Shown piece by piece: positions 11,672 to 23,017 of a stretch of 64,000 nt of DNA (the first letter of the stretch is position 1; each line of letters starts with the position of its first letter). Source of the stretch: Branchiostoma floridae. Taxonomy: Eukaryota > Chordata > Leptocardii > Amphioxiformes > Branchiostomatidae. Under the pieces are notes generated by a model. That model saw only the letters and a program-made list of their open reading frames with translations. It was not told the origin of the DNA and did no database searches. The stretch covers positions 19,947,279 to 20,011,278 of the forward strand of contig NC_049990.1 of NCBI RefSeq assembly GCF_000003815.2, read 5' to 3'. The translations under genes were made by a program, and so were the position numbers.

Positions 11672-14600
11672 TCACAAACACTCCCGCTGCATGTGTTGCG
11701 ACTGCTCGTGATAGCTGGCGGCCTTTTGGTGATCACCGAGGAGCCTCCAGGCCTTAGCCAAGTTGTTAAGTGCAATGGCGATAAGAGGATTTGGGGTGTT
11801 CTCACCATAGATAGTCCGCATCATCTGTAGTGACTGTTCCCAATAGCTGACGGCCTTTTTGTGATAACTAAGGTTCCCCCAGGCGCTACCCAAGTTGTTT
11901 AGTGACGAGGCGATATCAGGATGTTCAGTGTTCTCACCATAGATAGTCCGCTCCATCTGTAGTGACTGTTCGAGATAGCTGACGGCTTTTTTGTGATCAC
12001 CAAGGTTAAGCCAGGCGACACCCAAGTTGTTTAGTGACGAGGCGATATCAGGATGTGCAGTGTTCTCAGCATAGATAATCAACTTCATCTGTAATGACTG
12101 TTCGTGATAGCTGACGGCCTTTTTTATATCACCAAGGTCTATCCAGGCGACAGCCAAGTTGTTTAGTGACAAGGCGATATCAGGATGTGCAGTGTTCTCA
12201 CCATGAATAATCCTCTCCATCTGTAGTGACTGTTTGTAATAGCTGACGGCCTTTTTGTATTCACCAAGGTCCATCCAGACGTTGCCCAAGTTGCCTAGTG
12301 ACTTAGCGATATCAGGATGTGCAGTATTCTCACCATAGATAGTCCGGCTCATCTGTAGTGACTGTTCGTGATAACTGACGGCCTTCTTGTAATCACCAAG
12401 GTCCCTCCAGGCGTTACCCAAGTTGTTTAGTGACGAGGCAATATGAGTATGTGCAGTATTCTCACCATAGATAGTCTGCATCATCTGTAGTGACTGTTCG
12501 TGATAGCTGACGGCTTTTTTGTGATCACCAAGGGACATCAAGGCGTTACCCAAGTTGTTTAGTGACGAGGCGATATCAGGATGTGCAGTGTTCTCACCAT
12601 AGATAGTCCGCTCCATCTGTAGTGACTGTTTGTGATAGCTGACGGCCTTTTTGTGATCACCAAGGTCCTTCCAGGCGCTCCCCAAGTTGTTTAGTGACTT
12701 GGCGATATCAGGATGTGCAGTGTTCTCACCATAGATTGTCTGCCTCATCTGTAGTGACTGTTCGTGATAGCTGACGGACTTTTTGTAATCACCAAGGTTC
12801 ATCCAGGCGTTACCCAAGTTGTTTAGTGACGAGGCGATATCAGGATGTGCAGTGTTCTCACCGTAGATAGTCCGCATCATCGGTAGTGACTGTTCGTGAT
12901 AGTTGACGGCCTTTTTGTAATCCCCAAGGCACATCCAGGCGAGCCCCAAGCTGTTTAGTGACGAGGCGATATCATGATGTGCAGTGTTCTCACCATAGAT
13001 AGTCCGTCTCATCGGTAGTGACTGTTCGTGATAGCTGACGGCCTTTTTGTGATCACCCAGGTCCATCCAGGCGTTACCCAAGTTGTTTAGTGACAAGGCG
13101 ATATCAGGATGTGCACTATTGTCACCATAGATAGTCCGCCTCATCTGTAGTGATTGTTCGTAATAGCTGACGGCTTTTTTGTCATCCCCCATGTTCTGAC
13201 ATGCTTCACCTAACTTGCGAAGTGTTTGGACAATGTCAGAATGCATGGAAGCTTCACCAAATCGGGTTTGATAGTACTGCAGAAATTCTTCCAAACATGC
13301 CTTTGAGTTATTGTAATCACACAGACTATCGTATACCTGTGCTTTTAGTTGCAAAGAATTATCAAATAGCTTTAAATCATCTCTTGGCGACTTGATAATA
13401 TTTGAGACAAAGCGCTTTAAAGGTGTTGCTGTGTAATAGTATCTCATGAGCTGTTTTGCATTCGAGATGTAAAACACTTTCCTTAATGTTTCCCCTAGAT
13501 CTGTTTTTGTCGGCATGGACGATAATGCTGACATATTTTCCACTTGGCCGTGATTGTTCATGTATGTCCGCAGCCTCAGTTCTGCTGAGATACTGACCAT
13601 CACCAACAAGTGATGCGCGTTGTCTTTGTCAATGACACAATTACTGTGCATATTTGCAATGGTTTCCCAGATTGTCGTCGGTTGTATTTCATAAAGCAGT
13701 GCCCAACATGATAGAGCAATGCTCGAAAATCGATAGATTTCTTTCTTAACATTAAGCAGACTGGCACTCAGGACAGTTGTTTCAAACGTTGTTGAATTCT
13801 CTGTTATTATGGCATTTGCGAGTAAGGAGGGGATTTTTCTTCTGTCTTCACGCAGTAGCTTTGTCCATAATGACATATATCCATCAATCAACTCTTGCTC
13901 TCCTGTGATTAAAGAGACATTCCCCAAGACACTTGCAAAATGGTAACCTTTCTTCAAATGGAACGTTACATTCTCTTCCATTAGCTTTACCATATTGCTG
14001 GGTGTACGGATAAGTTCGCACGTTTTACCCCTACCTAACGGAGTCTTGCATGCATGTGGCATGGCTCCATCGAACGAAAACCCGCGCGGTGTTACAGAGT
14101 CATAGTACCAGTTGTCTAGTGGATCGTCTGAGTGGAAATCATTAAGAGACTTAATTCCCATGGCAGGAAGAATAGTTTCTCCCAGATTGATTACTTTGAG
14201 ATGTAGGAAGTGAGTGAGGTTGCGGAAGTAAGTAACATTATTTTCTGTATCCTTCTGTATCAAAATGGCGAATTCCAGATCAGAGTACGGTGTTACTAGA
14301 CCTGTGGCTTGTGAACCCAAGCCCATCATGGCGTACTTACAGGGAGGGGGACCCATTACCTCAATGCATTCATCTATAAGGCCAGTTATAAACGTTCTTC
14401 GCTGATGCAGTATTGTCTGAAACAATGCCTTGATTACTTCCACTCTCCTCTTCTCAACTTCTGTGATATTTGGGTCGTCATCATCAAGGCTGTAAGGATC
14501 GGCCTGTTGTTCAATCTCTTCGATCTCTTTTGCTACGTCATGTCTGTCATCCTTCAACATCGTTTTGTGTTTGTCTACATCATCCATACATACCGCTTGT

Positions 14601-14808
14601 GTGATACCCAGGACGCGCTTAACGAATGATTGGGTTATGGACTGGATTGTTTGTTTTATGTCATCTTGGTCTTCTGTTTTGGATCTTACCAGTGCTGCGT
14701 TACAGAGCGCTGCTGCCTTGGTGAAATCATCACCGTCTTTTGACTGCATTCCTCTCTTCAGGTAGACATCACTTAACTTAAGAAGTGGCTCCACCTCTTT
14801 GCTTGACT
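11672..14808 (-). CDS. Nucleotidyltransferase-TPR protein, main exon (12 KLC-like TPR repeats)
   Basis: One long open exon with acceptor CACAG| before 14808. Residues are counted from the in-frame Met at 14827, which lies inside the intron and is only a reference point. Around 165-190 is a Pol-beta-type nucleotidyltransferase motif of the GlnD/DUF294 kind: GLGSQATG...TPYSDLEF, with Gly171-Ser172 and the acidic pair Asp183/Glu185. Asp253 (SFDGAMP) is a possible third carboxylate. An alpha-helical middle follows. From about 523 to the end are 12 tandem repeats of exactly 44 residues (132 bp), consensus [17 protein letters not shown], of the kinesin-light-chain/nephrocystin-3 TPR type. The stop follows HMQRECL. 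From memory, amphioxus has many paralogues of this layout. The nucleotidyl substrate is unknown, and the TPRs should bind protein partners. It is read together with the exon at 15110-16120. Confidence 0.85.
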
Positions 14809-15109
14809 CTGTGTGGAAAACAAACATCGCATCACTGATTATCGATAATACTGCTTCTTTGTACTCGCACAGAAATTGTCTTCTTGTACATCATTGTGGT
14901 GTTATCGGTAGAATGCATAATGATCAGACGAGTTGCCGCAAATTCAATTTTGTGGTTAATGCATTGCGGATAATGGAAACCAGGCTTTTCCATCAGTTAC
15001 GGTGGTAGAGATGATATCTCTCCCCATTGGTACTTTTAAAATAACTGCATTACACAATTTGGCTACAACGATGACATATTGTCAACCGTGGTATTAAGTA
15101 CTTAGTCAC

Positions 15110-16120
15110 CTTTCCCATGAACAGACTTTAGCGCAGCTGCAAAGTTCTGTTCTGCCGTGTCCAGGTCCCCTGTCTGCAGGGCCCTGCAGCCCTCCTGCAG
15201 CTGCTCTGCTGTGTTTAGATCCCCTATCTGTAGCTCTCCTGGCACTGTTCTGCCGTGTCCAGGTTGCCTGTAAGCAGGGCCCTGCAGCCCTCCTGCAGCA
15301 TTTCCCTCTTGTCCATGTCCTCTGTCTGCAAGACCATTCAAACCTGCTTTGTGGTGTCCAATTTTCTTCTCTTTAGGGCGCTGAAGCCTTCTGCCATGTC
15401 CAGCTCCGCTCTGTGCACAGCCCCGCAGGCCTTTTGCGGCAATTCTGCTGCCTCCATGCCCCCTGTCTGCAGAGCCCTGCAGCCCTAGTGTAGCTCTTCT
15501 TCCGTGTCCACACCCCCTGTCTGCAGGGACCCGCAGCCTTCCTGTAGCCTTTCTATCGTGTCCAGATCTCCTGAATGTAGGGTCCTGCAGTTTTCTTACA
15601 GCTGTTCTGCCTTGTCTAGGTCCCCTGACTGCTGAGCCATGCAGCCTTCTTGCAGCTGTTCTGCCTTGTCTATGTCTCCTGTCTGAATTACCCTGCAGAC
15701 TTCTTGCAGCTGTTCTGCTGTGTCCAGGTCTCCTGTCTGCATGGCCCTGTAGCCTTCCTGCAGCTGTTCTGACATGTCTAGGTCCCGTGTCTGCAGGGCT
15801 CTGTAGCCTTCCTGTAGCTATTCTGTCATGTCTAGGTCCCCTGTCTGCAGGGCCCTGTAGGCTTTCTATAGCTGATGTGCTGTATCCAGGTCTCCTGACT
15901 GCAGAGCCCCGCAGCCCTCCTGCAGCTGTTCTTTTGTGTCTAGGTCCCCTGTCTGCAGGGCCCTGCAGCCTTCCTTCACCCTTTTTGTTGTATTTACGTC
16001 CCTTGTATTTGGGGTTTTGCAGCCGTCCTGCAGCTGTTTTGCCATGTCCAAGTCTCCTGTGTTCAGGGCCCTGCAGCCCTTCTGTAAGTGTTCTTTGCAT
16101 CTGCTGTTGGAGGATGACAT
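15110..16120 (-). CDS. First exon of the nucleotidyltransferase-TPR gene: 18-residue minisatellite, two competing frames
   Basis: About 17 units of 54 bp (18 codons). The ATG at 16120 (MSSSNSRC) starts the frame that gives CRALQTGDLDTAEQLQEG-type units, but it stops at 15866, and further stops arise along that frame. A second ATG at 16100 opens another frame for 330 codons as an Arg/Gly-rich LQGPADRGPGHGRTA-type repeat. Near 15240 an indel brings it back into the GDLDTAEQ frame, and it runs into donor AAAG|GTGACT at 15109. Phase 1 there matches the acceptor at 14808, making Glu at the join. Started at 16100, the joined protein would be about 1375 residues. Either this is a real frame-switched N terminus or a decaying exon. 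Intron 14809-15109 is 301 bp. Confidence 0.6.
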
Positions 16121-16855
16121 GATGTACAGTTGAAAAACTCCAGCTTATTTGTGTTTATTAGGAATATGATATTTTTTTATAAATTGTGTATCAAATTCTT
16201 TTGCCATTATCAATAGCGCATGATACATTTACATTTAAATAGCTTTTACATTGCATATTGTTGCCTTAAATGTCTTCTTTTATTAAATAAGTAGCAAAAA
16301 GTAAAGATCTCACAAACCTGTCACAGTTTTCTTCTTAGTCATTAATATTTCTGAGGCAAGCCTTCAGCGGATGTTCTGAGGCCAGTTTTCAGAGGAGGAA
16401 ATCCAACTTTTGTTGTTTCTGTAAGTATATGGTTTAAGTTGATAATACAAGAATTACTATGAATCTTTGACCCCCGAAGACTGAACCGATATTCTACAGA
16501 ACAACAGCACCTTCCAATTGTATGCAAAGTGACCCCTCTACTGTGACACGCATCTCCAATCAACGCCACAACTTCTGTTTCTCCGCTACATGAAACAGAA
16601 ATAAATGCAATTACATGTATTATACCTAACGTTTGAGTACAATATTCGCACATATGAACTTAGATGAATGTGTCTATATAGTATCGATAATGTGCTAACG
16701 GATCCATCCCTAGGGCGTCGCCAAAAAGCGTATTCAAAACACGTGTGTAAAGAGGCTAATGCTACATGCACTTTCAAATGAACATCAATGTGCCCGAACA
16801 CGTACTTTGTATCGTGTATTATGTTCTGTGTTTGTTTTAAACTAAGTAAACCCTG
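16121..16855. other. Upstream flank of the TPR gene; nothing recognised
   Basis: AT-rich just upstream of the start codons. The minus-strand ORFs of about 100 codons have no recognisable domain. The region presumably holds the promoter, but no TATA box or other site can be defended. Confidence 0.4.
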
Positions 16856-17140
16856 AGTCATACACACAATGTCACACGTAACTCCTCAAACTTAACGTCA
16901 TGTGATGAAAAAATACCGACCTGTCATGGAATTCCCCTGTCCGTAGATGACGTGGCAGTTTCAGACTTCGGCTAGGTTAACCCAAGGACGTTATATTGGT
17001 TAACCTGAATACTAAAACAAAAGAAAACAAAAACTTTCGAAAATTGCAACCAGTTGTCGTCCAGTCTGTCATCATACAGAGACAGCCTGAAGGTCGAAAC
17101 TATACCTATCAGTTATACCTGCGACCAACAGTTCGGAACC
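16856..17140 (+). repeat. Tandem duplication, copy A left part
   Basis: Matches 18862-19146 closely. Both hold 'gagtcatacacac', 'gacctgtcatggaattcccc', 'agatgacgtggcagtttcag' and 'tacctgcgacca'. The function of the unit is not known. The conserved CRE-like TGACGTGG in both copies might mark a regulatory region. Confidence 0.8.
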
Positions 17141-17148
17141 ACCCCTTT

Positions 17149-18423
17149 GGGTTGGCGGAAACGGCTGCCCGGTTGGTCGGTGGAAACCCCTAGGCCTGCC
17201 CGGTCCGGTCCGGAGGTTGGTTTAGGGGGTTTAGAGCATTGCATGCAGCAGAGTAAGGTATCTAGTGCAGCTGCGTCTCCTTGCAGCAGAAAGCGTTGTA
17301 ATCTCAATATTAAACATACACTCATCGTAGAATAAACGTATACAAAATCGTGTCGAAATTTTGGACGGGGTTTTGGTTGGAAAACGGCTGGTAGTATTCT
17401 GTATCTAAATTACGACGAGGGTAATCGTGTACATGCTGTAAATCCGATCGTGATTACGGGGCGCTATCACATGGAGAGCGGTCGGTAATATTAATAATAT
17501 TCATCTTTTGAATACCGTGTAGACGGAATATTAATGAGACCAGCCTGAAACTGCAATTCTTTGATTGATCACGATACTATTTTCTCACATGACGGAAATG
17601 AAGAAACCCGTAGATACAGGTAATAAAGATTTAAGAAATGTGTTCGTGGCCAAAGCACTAAAAAGTCAGCAGAATCGCCTCCAGTCTCAGGGCGGCTAGA
17701 GCCCAAATAACACCGCGATAAACAACGTGGCCATGATTGGCTCGAGAATTTTTTTTAATTAGCAATTAATCTTATTAACACGAATGACTCATACTCTGAT
17801 CAATGCCCACATCTTATTTGTTTAAAGCTATTCCGACGAGCAAGTAATAATAAAGTTTACTACTCTCCCCTATTAGAAGCGCCTCACACATATCCACGTG
17901 TCTACACACGCTGCGTATTTTGGGGGTCAACGACCTAATGTGCGCCAAATGAAATGCCAAAAACCTCCGATGAATTTTAATTATTTAATTGTAATTACAC
18001 AACCCAATCAATCCAACATACAGTTTTCTTGTTTCAGAGTATATAGATACAAAACTAGTGTTGGGGACAACATTTTCGAAATTAACAAAATCAAGGCGCT
18101 AATCAGTTCTTACGGTGAGGACACGCGGCTCGTTATCGACCTTATAAGCGTTAATGAGCTGGCATCACCGAAATCTGGTGTTTACCGTAAACGTGTATAA
18201 GATCGAAATTACGCCGTTATTACGGTAATTACTGTAATGTTTACGATATTAGTGCTACTGTTGAACGTAGGGTCAGCCTACACGAGAAATGCACCTGAAT
18301 TACTGTTGCGACAGCAAGCCATGTTGTTTACATTTGGTACACTCATAACCCCCCAAACCAACCTCCGGACCGGACCGGGCAGCGGTTTCCGCCGACCGAC
18401 CGGGCAGCCGTTTCCGTCAACCC
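17149..18423. mobile_element. Non-autonomous 1.28 kb DNA transposon with ~80 bp terminal inverted repeats
   Basis: The left end, GGGTTGGCGGAAACGGCTGC onward to about 17236, is the near-exact reverse complement of 18347-18423, which ends GGCAGCCGTTTCCGTCAACC. Both contain the GC-rich block CCGGTCCGGTCCGGAGGTTG or its complement. The element lies exactly where duplicate copy A departs from copy B, so copy B serves as the empty site. The interior has no transposase-length ORF. A target-site duplication was not clear because the flanks are C/T-rich. The superfamily is not assigned. Confidence 0.8.
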
Positions 18424-18437
18424 CCTTCTTTTAGTTG

Positions 18438-18722
18438 ATGACCCCCCCCCCCCCCTCACACACACACACCTACACCTACTATATCAACAAGCGAACACCT
18501 GTTCATTAGTCTTCAAACAAAAACTCTACAAACTTCGCCTTTATATCTAACAGTAACCTAACATCATGAGTCGATACTGTGATATATGGTTTTCTAATGA
18601 CGACATTAGGTTGGAAACAACAGTTCAAATATTGCGTTATTGTTGCATACATGAGATATCGTTAAGGTACTACGTCCCTCACACTCACCTGTTCAATCTT
18701 GTTAGGTCTGCATTGTCCCCAG
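18438..18722 (+). repeat. Tandem duplication, copy A right part
   Basis: Continues copy A after the transposon. It matches 19168-19475: poly-C/CA tract, 'cgaacacctgttcat', 'cttcgccttta', 'aacaacagttcaaat', 'cacctgttca.tcttgt.aggtctg'. Confidence 0.78.
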
Positions 18723-18861
18723 TACTGTTTACAGTAAAGAGTTGAGGCCTCCTTATTGTGAAATACGTCTAAGGACGCCCGAAAACCTGGGGATTAAAAG
18801 AACCAAGAATATTGCATCTTGTAATGAATATATCGTGTGTTGTTTTGAACCAATTCAAATC

Positions 18862-19480
18862 ACCCTGAGTCATACACACAGGGTCACAAACAAGTCGTCA
18901 AACAAAACAAACCCAACGTCACGTGATGAAAAGTTAGACCTGTCATGGAATTCCCCTGTCCGGAGATGACGTGGCAGTTTCAGACTTGTGGCTAGACTAC
19001 GTAGGTTATTAACCTAGAGGTTGATAAAACAAAATAAAAAACTTGCTAGCTAAGAATATACAATTGTGGCCAGTTGTTGTCTCAGTCTGTCATTATAACG
19101 GAGTCAGAGGGTCGAAACTTCAGTTGTACCTGCGACCAAGGGTTTAGAACCTCCTTGATTCAATTGCTATACCCCCCCCCCCCAACACACACACGCCTAT
19201 ACCAGTCCACATTTACAAACGAACACCTGTTCATAAATCTTCAAACAGAAGCTCTTCAACCTTCGCCTTTACATTTAATAGTAACATAATGTCGTGAATA
19301 GATAACTGATATAATTTTTTTTTGGTTTACATTGACAACTGTTACAGTACGTATCTGTTACGTTAAAAACAACAGTTCAAATGCTACGTTCTTGTTGAAT
19401 AAATCAAAGATCGTCAAGGTACAACGTCACTCTTACATACCTGTTCAGTCTTGTAAGGTCTGTGCTATCACCAACAATTG
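18862..19480 (+). repeat. Tandem duplication, copy B (uninterrupted)
   Basis: The intact counterpart of 16856-17140 plus 18438-18722. It includes a poly-C/(AC)n tract at about 19171-19195. No exon with supporting splice sites was recognised in either copy. Confidence 0.8.
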
Positions 19481-22400
19481 TCTCTAATCTTCGAATCGGG
19501 GGTTAAACTGACCGTTAAGCCCGAAAACACTGTCAAGAGAAAAGGCGTAAGTCCCCGCTTCTGGCCGTACCTGCTTGTACCACCCTCGTTTGACAGGGGA
19601 GCTTTGGTTTCAATGCAAAGGGTAAGAAAGGACAAGCACAAATATACTCAACAAAACCCCTATTGTTGTATTAAAGCTATAGAACCCGGTGTCACTTTGC
19701 AAACACGAAATGTCTAGGTGACTGTGCTGGAAAACCCCCGTAGATAACGTTACGTAGGTCAAAGGTCTTTTAGTAACGTACCGCAAACAGTTCAACAACC
19801 ATGGTATCAAACAAGCTCTCATAATGATTATGAAGTGGGATCAAACGGTGATCTGGCTTGCCCTCTACGCATGAGGAAGTAGAACTAAATGTTAGATGCT
19901 TGGCTTGATTGTTTTCGTAATACTGCTTCGTCACTGGCCATATTATAGCGTATTATGGCCGTATTACAGATGCACCCCCCACTAGTGGAAATGGTGGTGT
20001 GATGGTAGCCGACTATTGGATTAAAACTAAGTCTTTTGCATGCAGTCTTTTACATTAGACCTACTGTCGGGATAATGTAATAGACTGGTCATGGGAAAAT
20101 GTATAAATCAATTAAAACAAAGCCAGTTAACACTTTGCACTAAGTACAGTCCAACCTGTCCTGAGCAACCACTCAAGGGACCGAGCAAAAATGGTTGCTG
20201 AGGACAGGTGGTTGCTTTAGAGAAGTTGGTTGATGGTCGAATGATCGATGATCAATTTATGAATGATAATCTTCATCATCATCATCATCATCATTCATCC
20301 TCGTGTGAGGTGAAGCAGACGAAGTTAGTCCTCCAGAACTGCTTGTCTTTCATCGCAGAGAGTAGCCCTTGCCCTTTCCAGCCCTGTTTCGTCCTCAATG
20401 AGTTTCTTAAGAGTTGTTCTTAGGCGGCCGACCCTTGGCTTATGTAAATACATGCGATACTAACATTAACAATCACAAAATAATTTTTTTAATGAAAATT
20501 AAATATTCATTGAACCTTGGAAGATTAGCCCCTAAGGGCTAAAAGGTTTCTTAATAAAAAAAGAATCATTATGAAAGAAGAACTCTTACGCTGATTAGCC
20601 AGGCAATGTTTAATCAATGTTCATCATATGCATCTTTACTGTACAATATTGAGCATGCCGGGGCTAAAGCTTACATTAATGTACAGTCAAAATACTGCCC
20701 AGCACTTTGCAGAGAACAAATAATAATTCTTTTGTTGTCATTTCTCTATGTACAAATTCAGTAGTAGTCATAGCTTGGAAATATCAGCTTACTATATATA
20801 CATTTTCAGAGCATCACAAAGATTGTTGATCCAATGTAGAAATGCACATTGCAATGTCTGAATAGACTTTCTAACCAAAAGTCTTTGAGTTAGTTCAACA
20901 TCTATATGTCAAGCTTAAATAAAGAAACCCTGAATAGAGTAATATTTATATCTACTGTTGTATACAGAGGTTTTTTTTTTCAAAATGAAAGTGCCACCAA
21001 CTCTAGACTCGCAATATTATGAATCAGCGCTGTTGCTACGTAAATGGCTGCCATTGCAAAATTATTTTAACCTTTAAGTTATTCTATGTCCACTAAATTA
21101 AAGACATGTGATTCTAAATTTTCAACTTGATTGTTCTGCTTGCTGCACTTGAATTTGGATTGTCCTCACTCTTTTCTTATTGGGTGGGTGTCAAACTTTT
21201 GATTCTCCGAATGGAGCAAATTGATGTAAAATTGACATAATAATTATACATTGTATATTGTTTTATCAATTCAGTGGCAACACTGCAAATGAAGACAAAG
21301 TAAGTTTTGGGGAGGCCATCTTGTTTTCACAAATGAGGTCACATAATTTATCCCTGTGTAGCACAGCAGTGTAGCCGCAAGGATAAATTGACAAAAATTT
21401 TGTGAAATTTTCTACAGCCCTATTTTGCTCAGTCCCAAGATGACCGCTTTACAGTTAAGGTTAAGATCTAGAGTCTTCATATCACAGAAAACAATTTCCA
21501 CAGAAATGGACAATAATTTGAATCCCAGGCAGCAGTTGAGAAGTTTGCAATCAACAAAACCAAACCTTTGAAGCATTTTGACTGAAACAAGGACCTTGTA
21601 CCCAACTGTACAATTGAACAGGATTTAAAAAAAAAAAAAACCTGTTTGCTTTCTCCCCTCCCGCTTCCAGAATTTTCTCTCACTATACAGTGTATTGACC
21701 ACTATTCATTGACAAACTTTGCTTTTAACTCTGAATAATGATATGTACTTTCAAATTGTTAGATGACAATTTGTGAACAGAGACACCAATTCACATAGTT
21801 CTGGCTAACTTCTAGCTCACGTTTCTAAACCGGGGCCTGGCCAGGCTGTTGGTTGGAACGAAAAATAAAACCATATGCCAAGGAAAACTATACACAAATT
21901 ACATGACTAATTTCTTTTGTGTTTCGTTGAACTTAAAATCATTAATATTTAACCCTTTTTATTCTCACAAACTGCCTAGTCAGGCATCGGTTTGGAAATA
22001 TGTATCAAGTAAAGACGGCTATCATTATGAAGAGCAGCACTAACAAGAGAGTTGCACACGTAGCACCTTTCTTTTATTTCATTACCAGGCTGAAAAATAA
22101 TCACATATGCAAGACCTGATTAGAGTTTGTACATACTTGTCATTAAATCTCTCTTCTTATATCAACTGAAATTACACAAGGGACACAACATTCTAAATTA
22201 AGACAACAAAGAAGAATCATAAGTTAGGACAAAAGACTGAAGAAATAATTATAGTGGGCTCTTTCAAAAGTACACAGACATTCCTAACAATGGTTGGATT
22301 TACAAGAAGTTAATTGTTCAAGCAAATGAAAGATCAGATACCGGCGGTGTGATATTTAGACAGAAGATGCTATTTCTCTCTTTAGTTTGCCAATTTTGAG

Positions 22401-22484
22401 ATAGAATATAACTATTGAAGCCATGTCTAAACATAAGTGGCGGTGGATAAAATGAATAAAGGATGATACTTTGTCATGTTCATA
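19481..22484. other. Intergenic, mostly unassigned; fragments of repeats
   Basis: AT-rich DNA between the TPR gene region and the 3' end of DNAJC3. It holds a fragment of the ACAGTC-AACCTGT element (20147-20225) and a (ATC)n run (20274-20294). The minus strand of 20295-20430 resembles the end of a retrotransposon ORF (GRLRTTLKKLIEDETGLERA), then a stop. No gene is called. Confidence 0.4.
20295..20430 (-). mobile_element. Possible LINE ORF2 C-terminal remnant
   Basis: On the minus strand about 40 codons read as RVGRLRTTLKKLIEDETG then LERARATLCDERQAVLED and a stop. This resembles the degenerate C-terminal tail of LINE reverse-transcriptase proteins. It is short and without flanking support. 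Confidence 0.25.
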
Positions 22485-22485
22485 C

Positions 22486-22827
22486 AGGGCTCGAAATACT
22501 GGTGTGCATTCACCTAAAATTGGATCTGTGCACCTAATTTTTGACTATGGGTGCACTGGTGCACTTAGCTATGTGTCAGTTTACGTGCTGTAACAGTTGT
22601 GCACTATAAAACATACCATTTTTTTCACATTGAACTGTAAAAAAATGCCAAAGCCTGTTTCTTGAATCAATTATTTAAAGCTAGCCATAGAATTTCAGAT
22701 TTCAGCTCTGGAACTGACAAAACTTATAATTAGATTGTGCACCGCAATTTTTTTCGCTGCATCTGAATGTCTAAGTTATGTGCAACAGTGCACCAGTGCA
22801 CCTAATCCACAAATTTCGAGCCCTGAC
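22486..22827. mobile_element. hAT-like MITE (TIR CAGGGCTCGAAAT)
   Basis: Starts CAGGGCTCGAAAT and ends ATTTCGAGCCCTG, a perfect 13-bp inverted repeat about 340 bp apart. The interior carries several copies of GTGCAC. The 8-bp flanks are not identical. It lies just past the stop codon of DNAJC3 terminal exon 12b and could be part of that 3' UTR. A single related end (AAGGCTCGAAATA) lies near 48133. Confidence 0.7.
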
Positions 22828-22874
22828 ATTGATATTACGAGGATGACGTTGTACAAATTTTGCAGGTAGCTTGT

Positions 22875-23017
22875 TCAGTTGAAGTGGAACTTGAAGTTGA
22901 AGCCCTGTCCTCCGAAGGGGTTAAAGTTGAAGCCATGGTTTCCCCAGGGGTTGTGCCCGCCCCCCTGCTGTTCAGGGTCCAGGGGGTCCTCCCCATTGTC
23001 AAACTTCTCTCGCTTCT
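22875..23017 (-). CDS. DNAJC3: DNAJC3 alternative terminal exon 12b (distal)
   Basis: Acceptor CCCACAG| before 23017, phase 1, 47 codons to TGA. It encodes EKREKFDNGEDPLDPEQQ and a Gly/Asn/Phe-rich end with FKFHFN. It is homologous to exon 12a but has a shorter linker. It is used only if 12a is skipped, because 12a carries its own stop. Confidence 0.85.

Noticed and set aside
11597-11830. Plus-strand ORFs within the TPR gene
   Set aside because: They lie opposite a long, clearly coding exon and have no features of their own.
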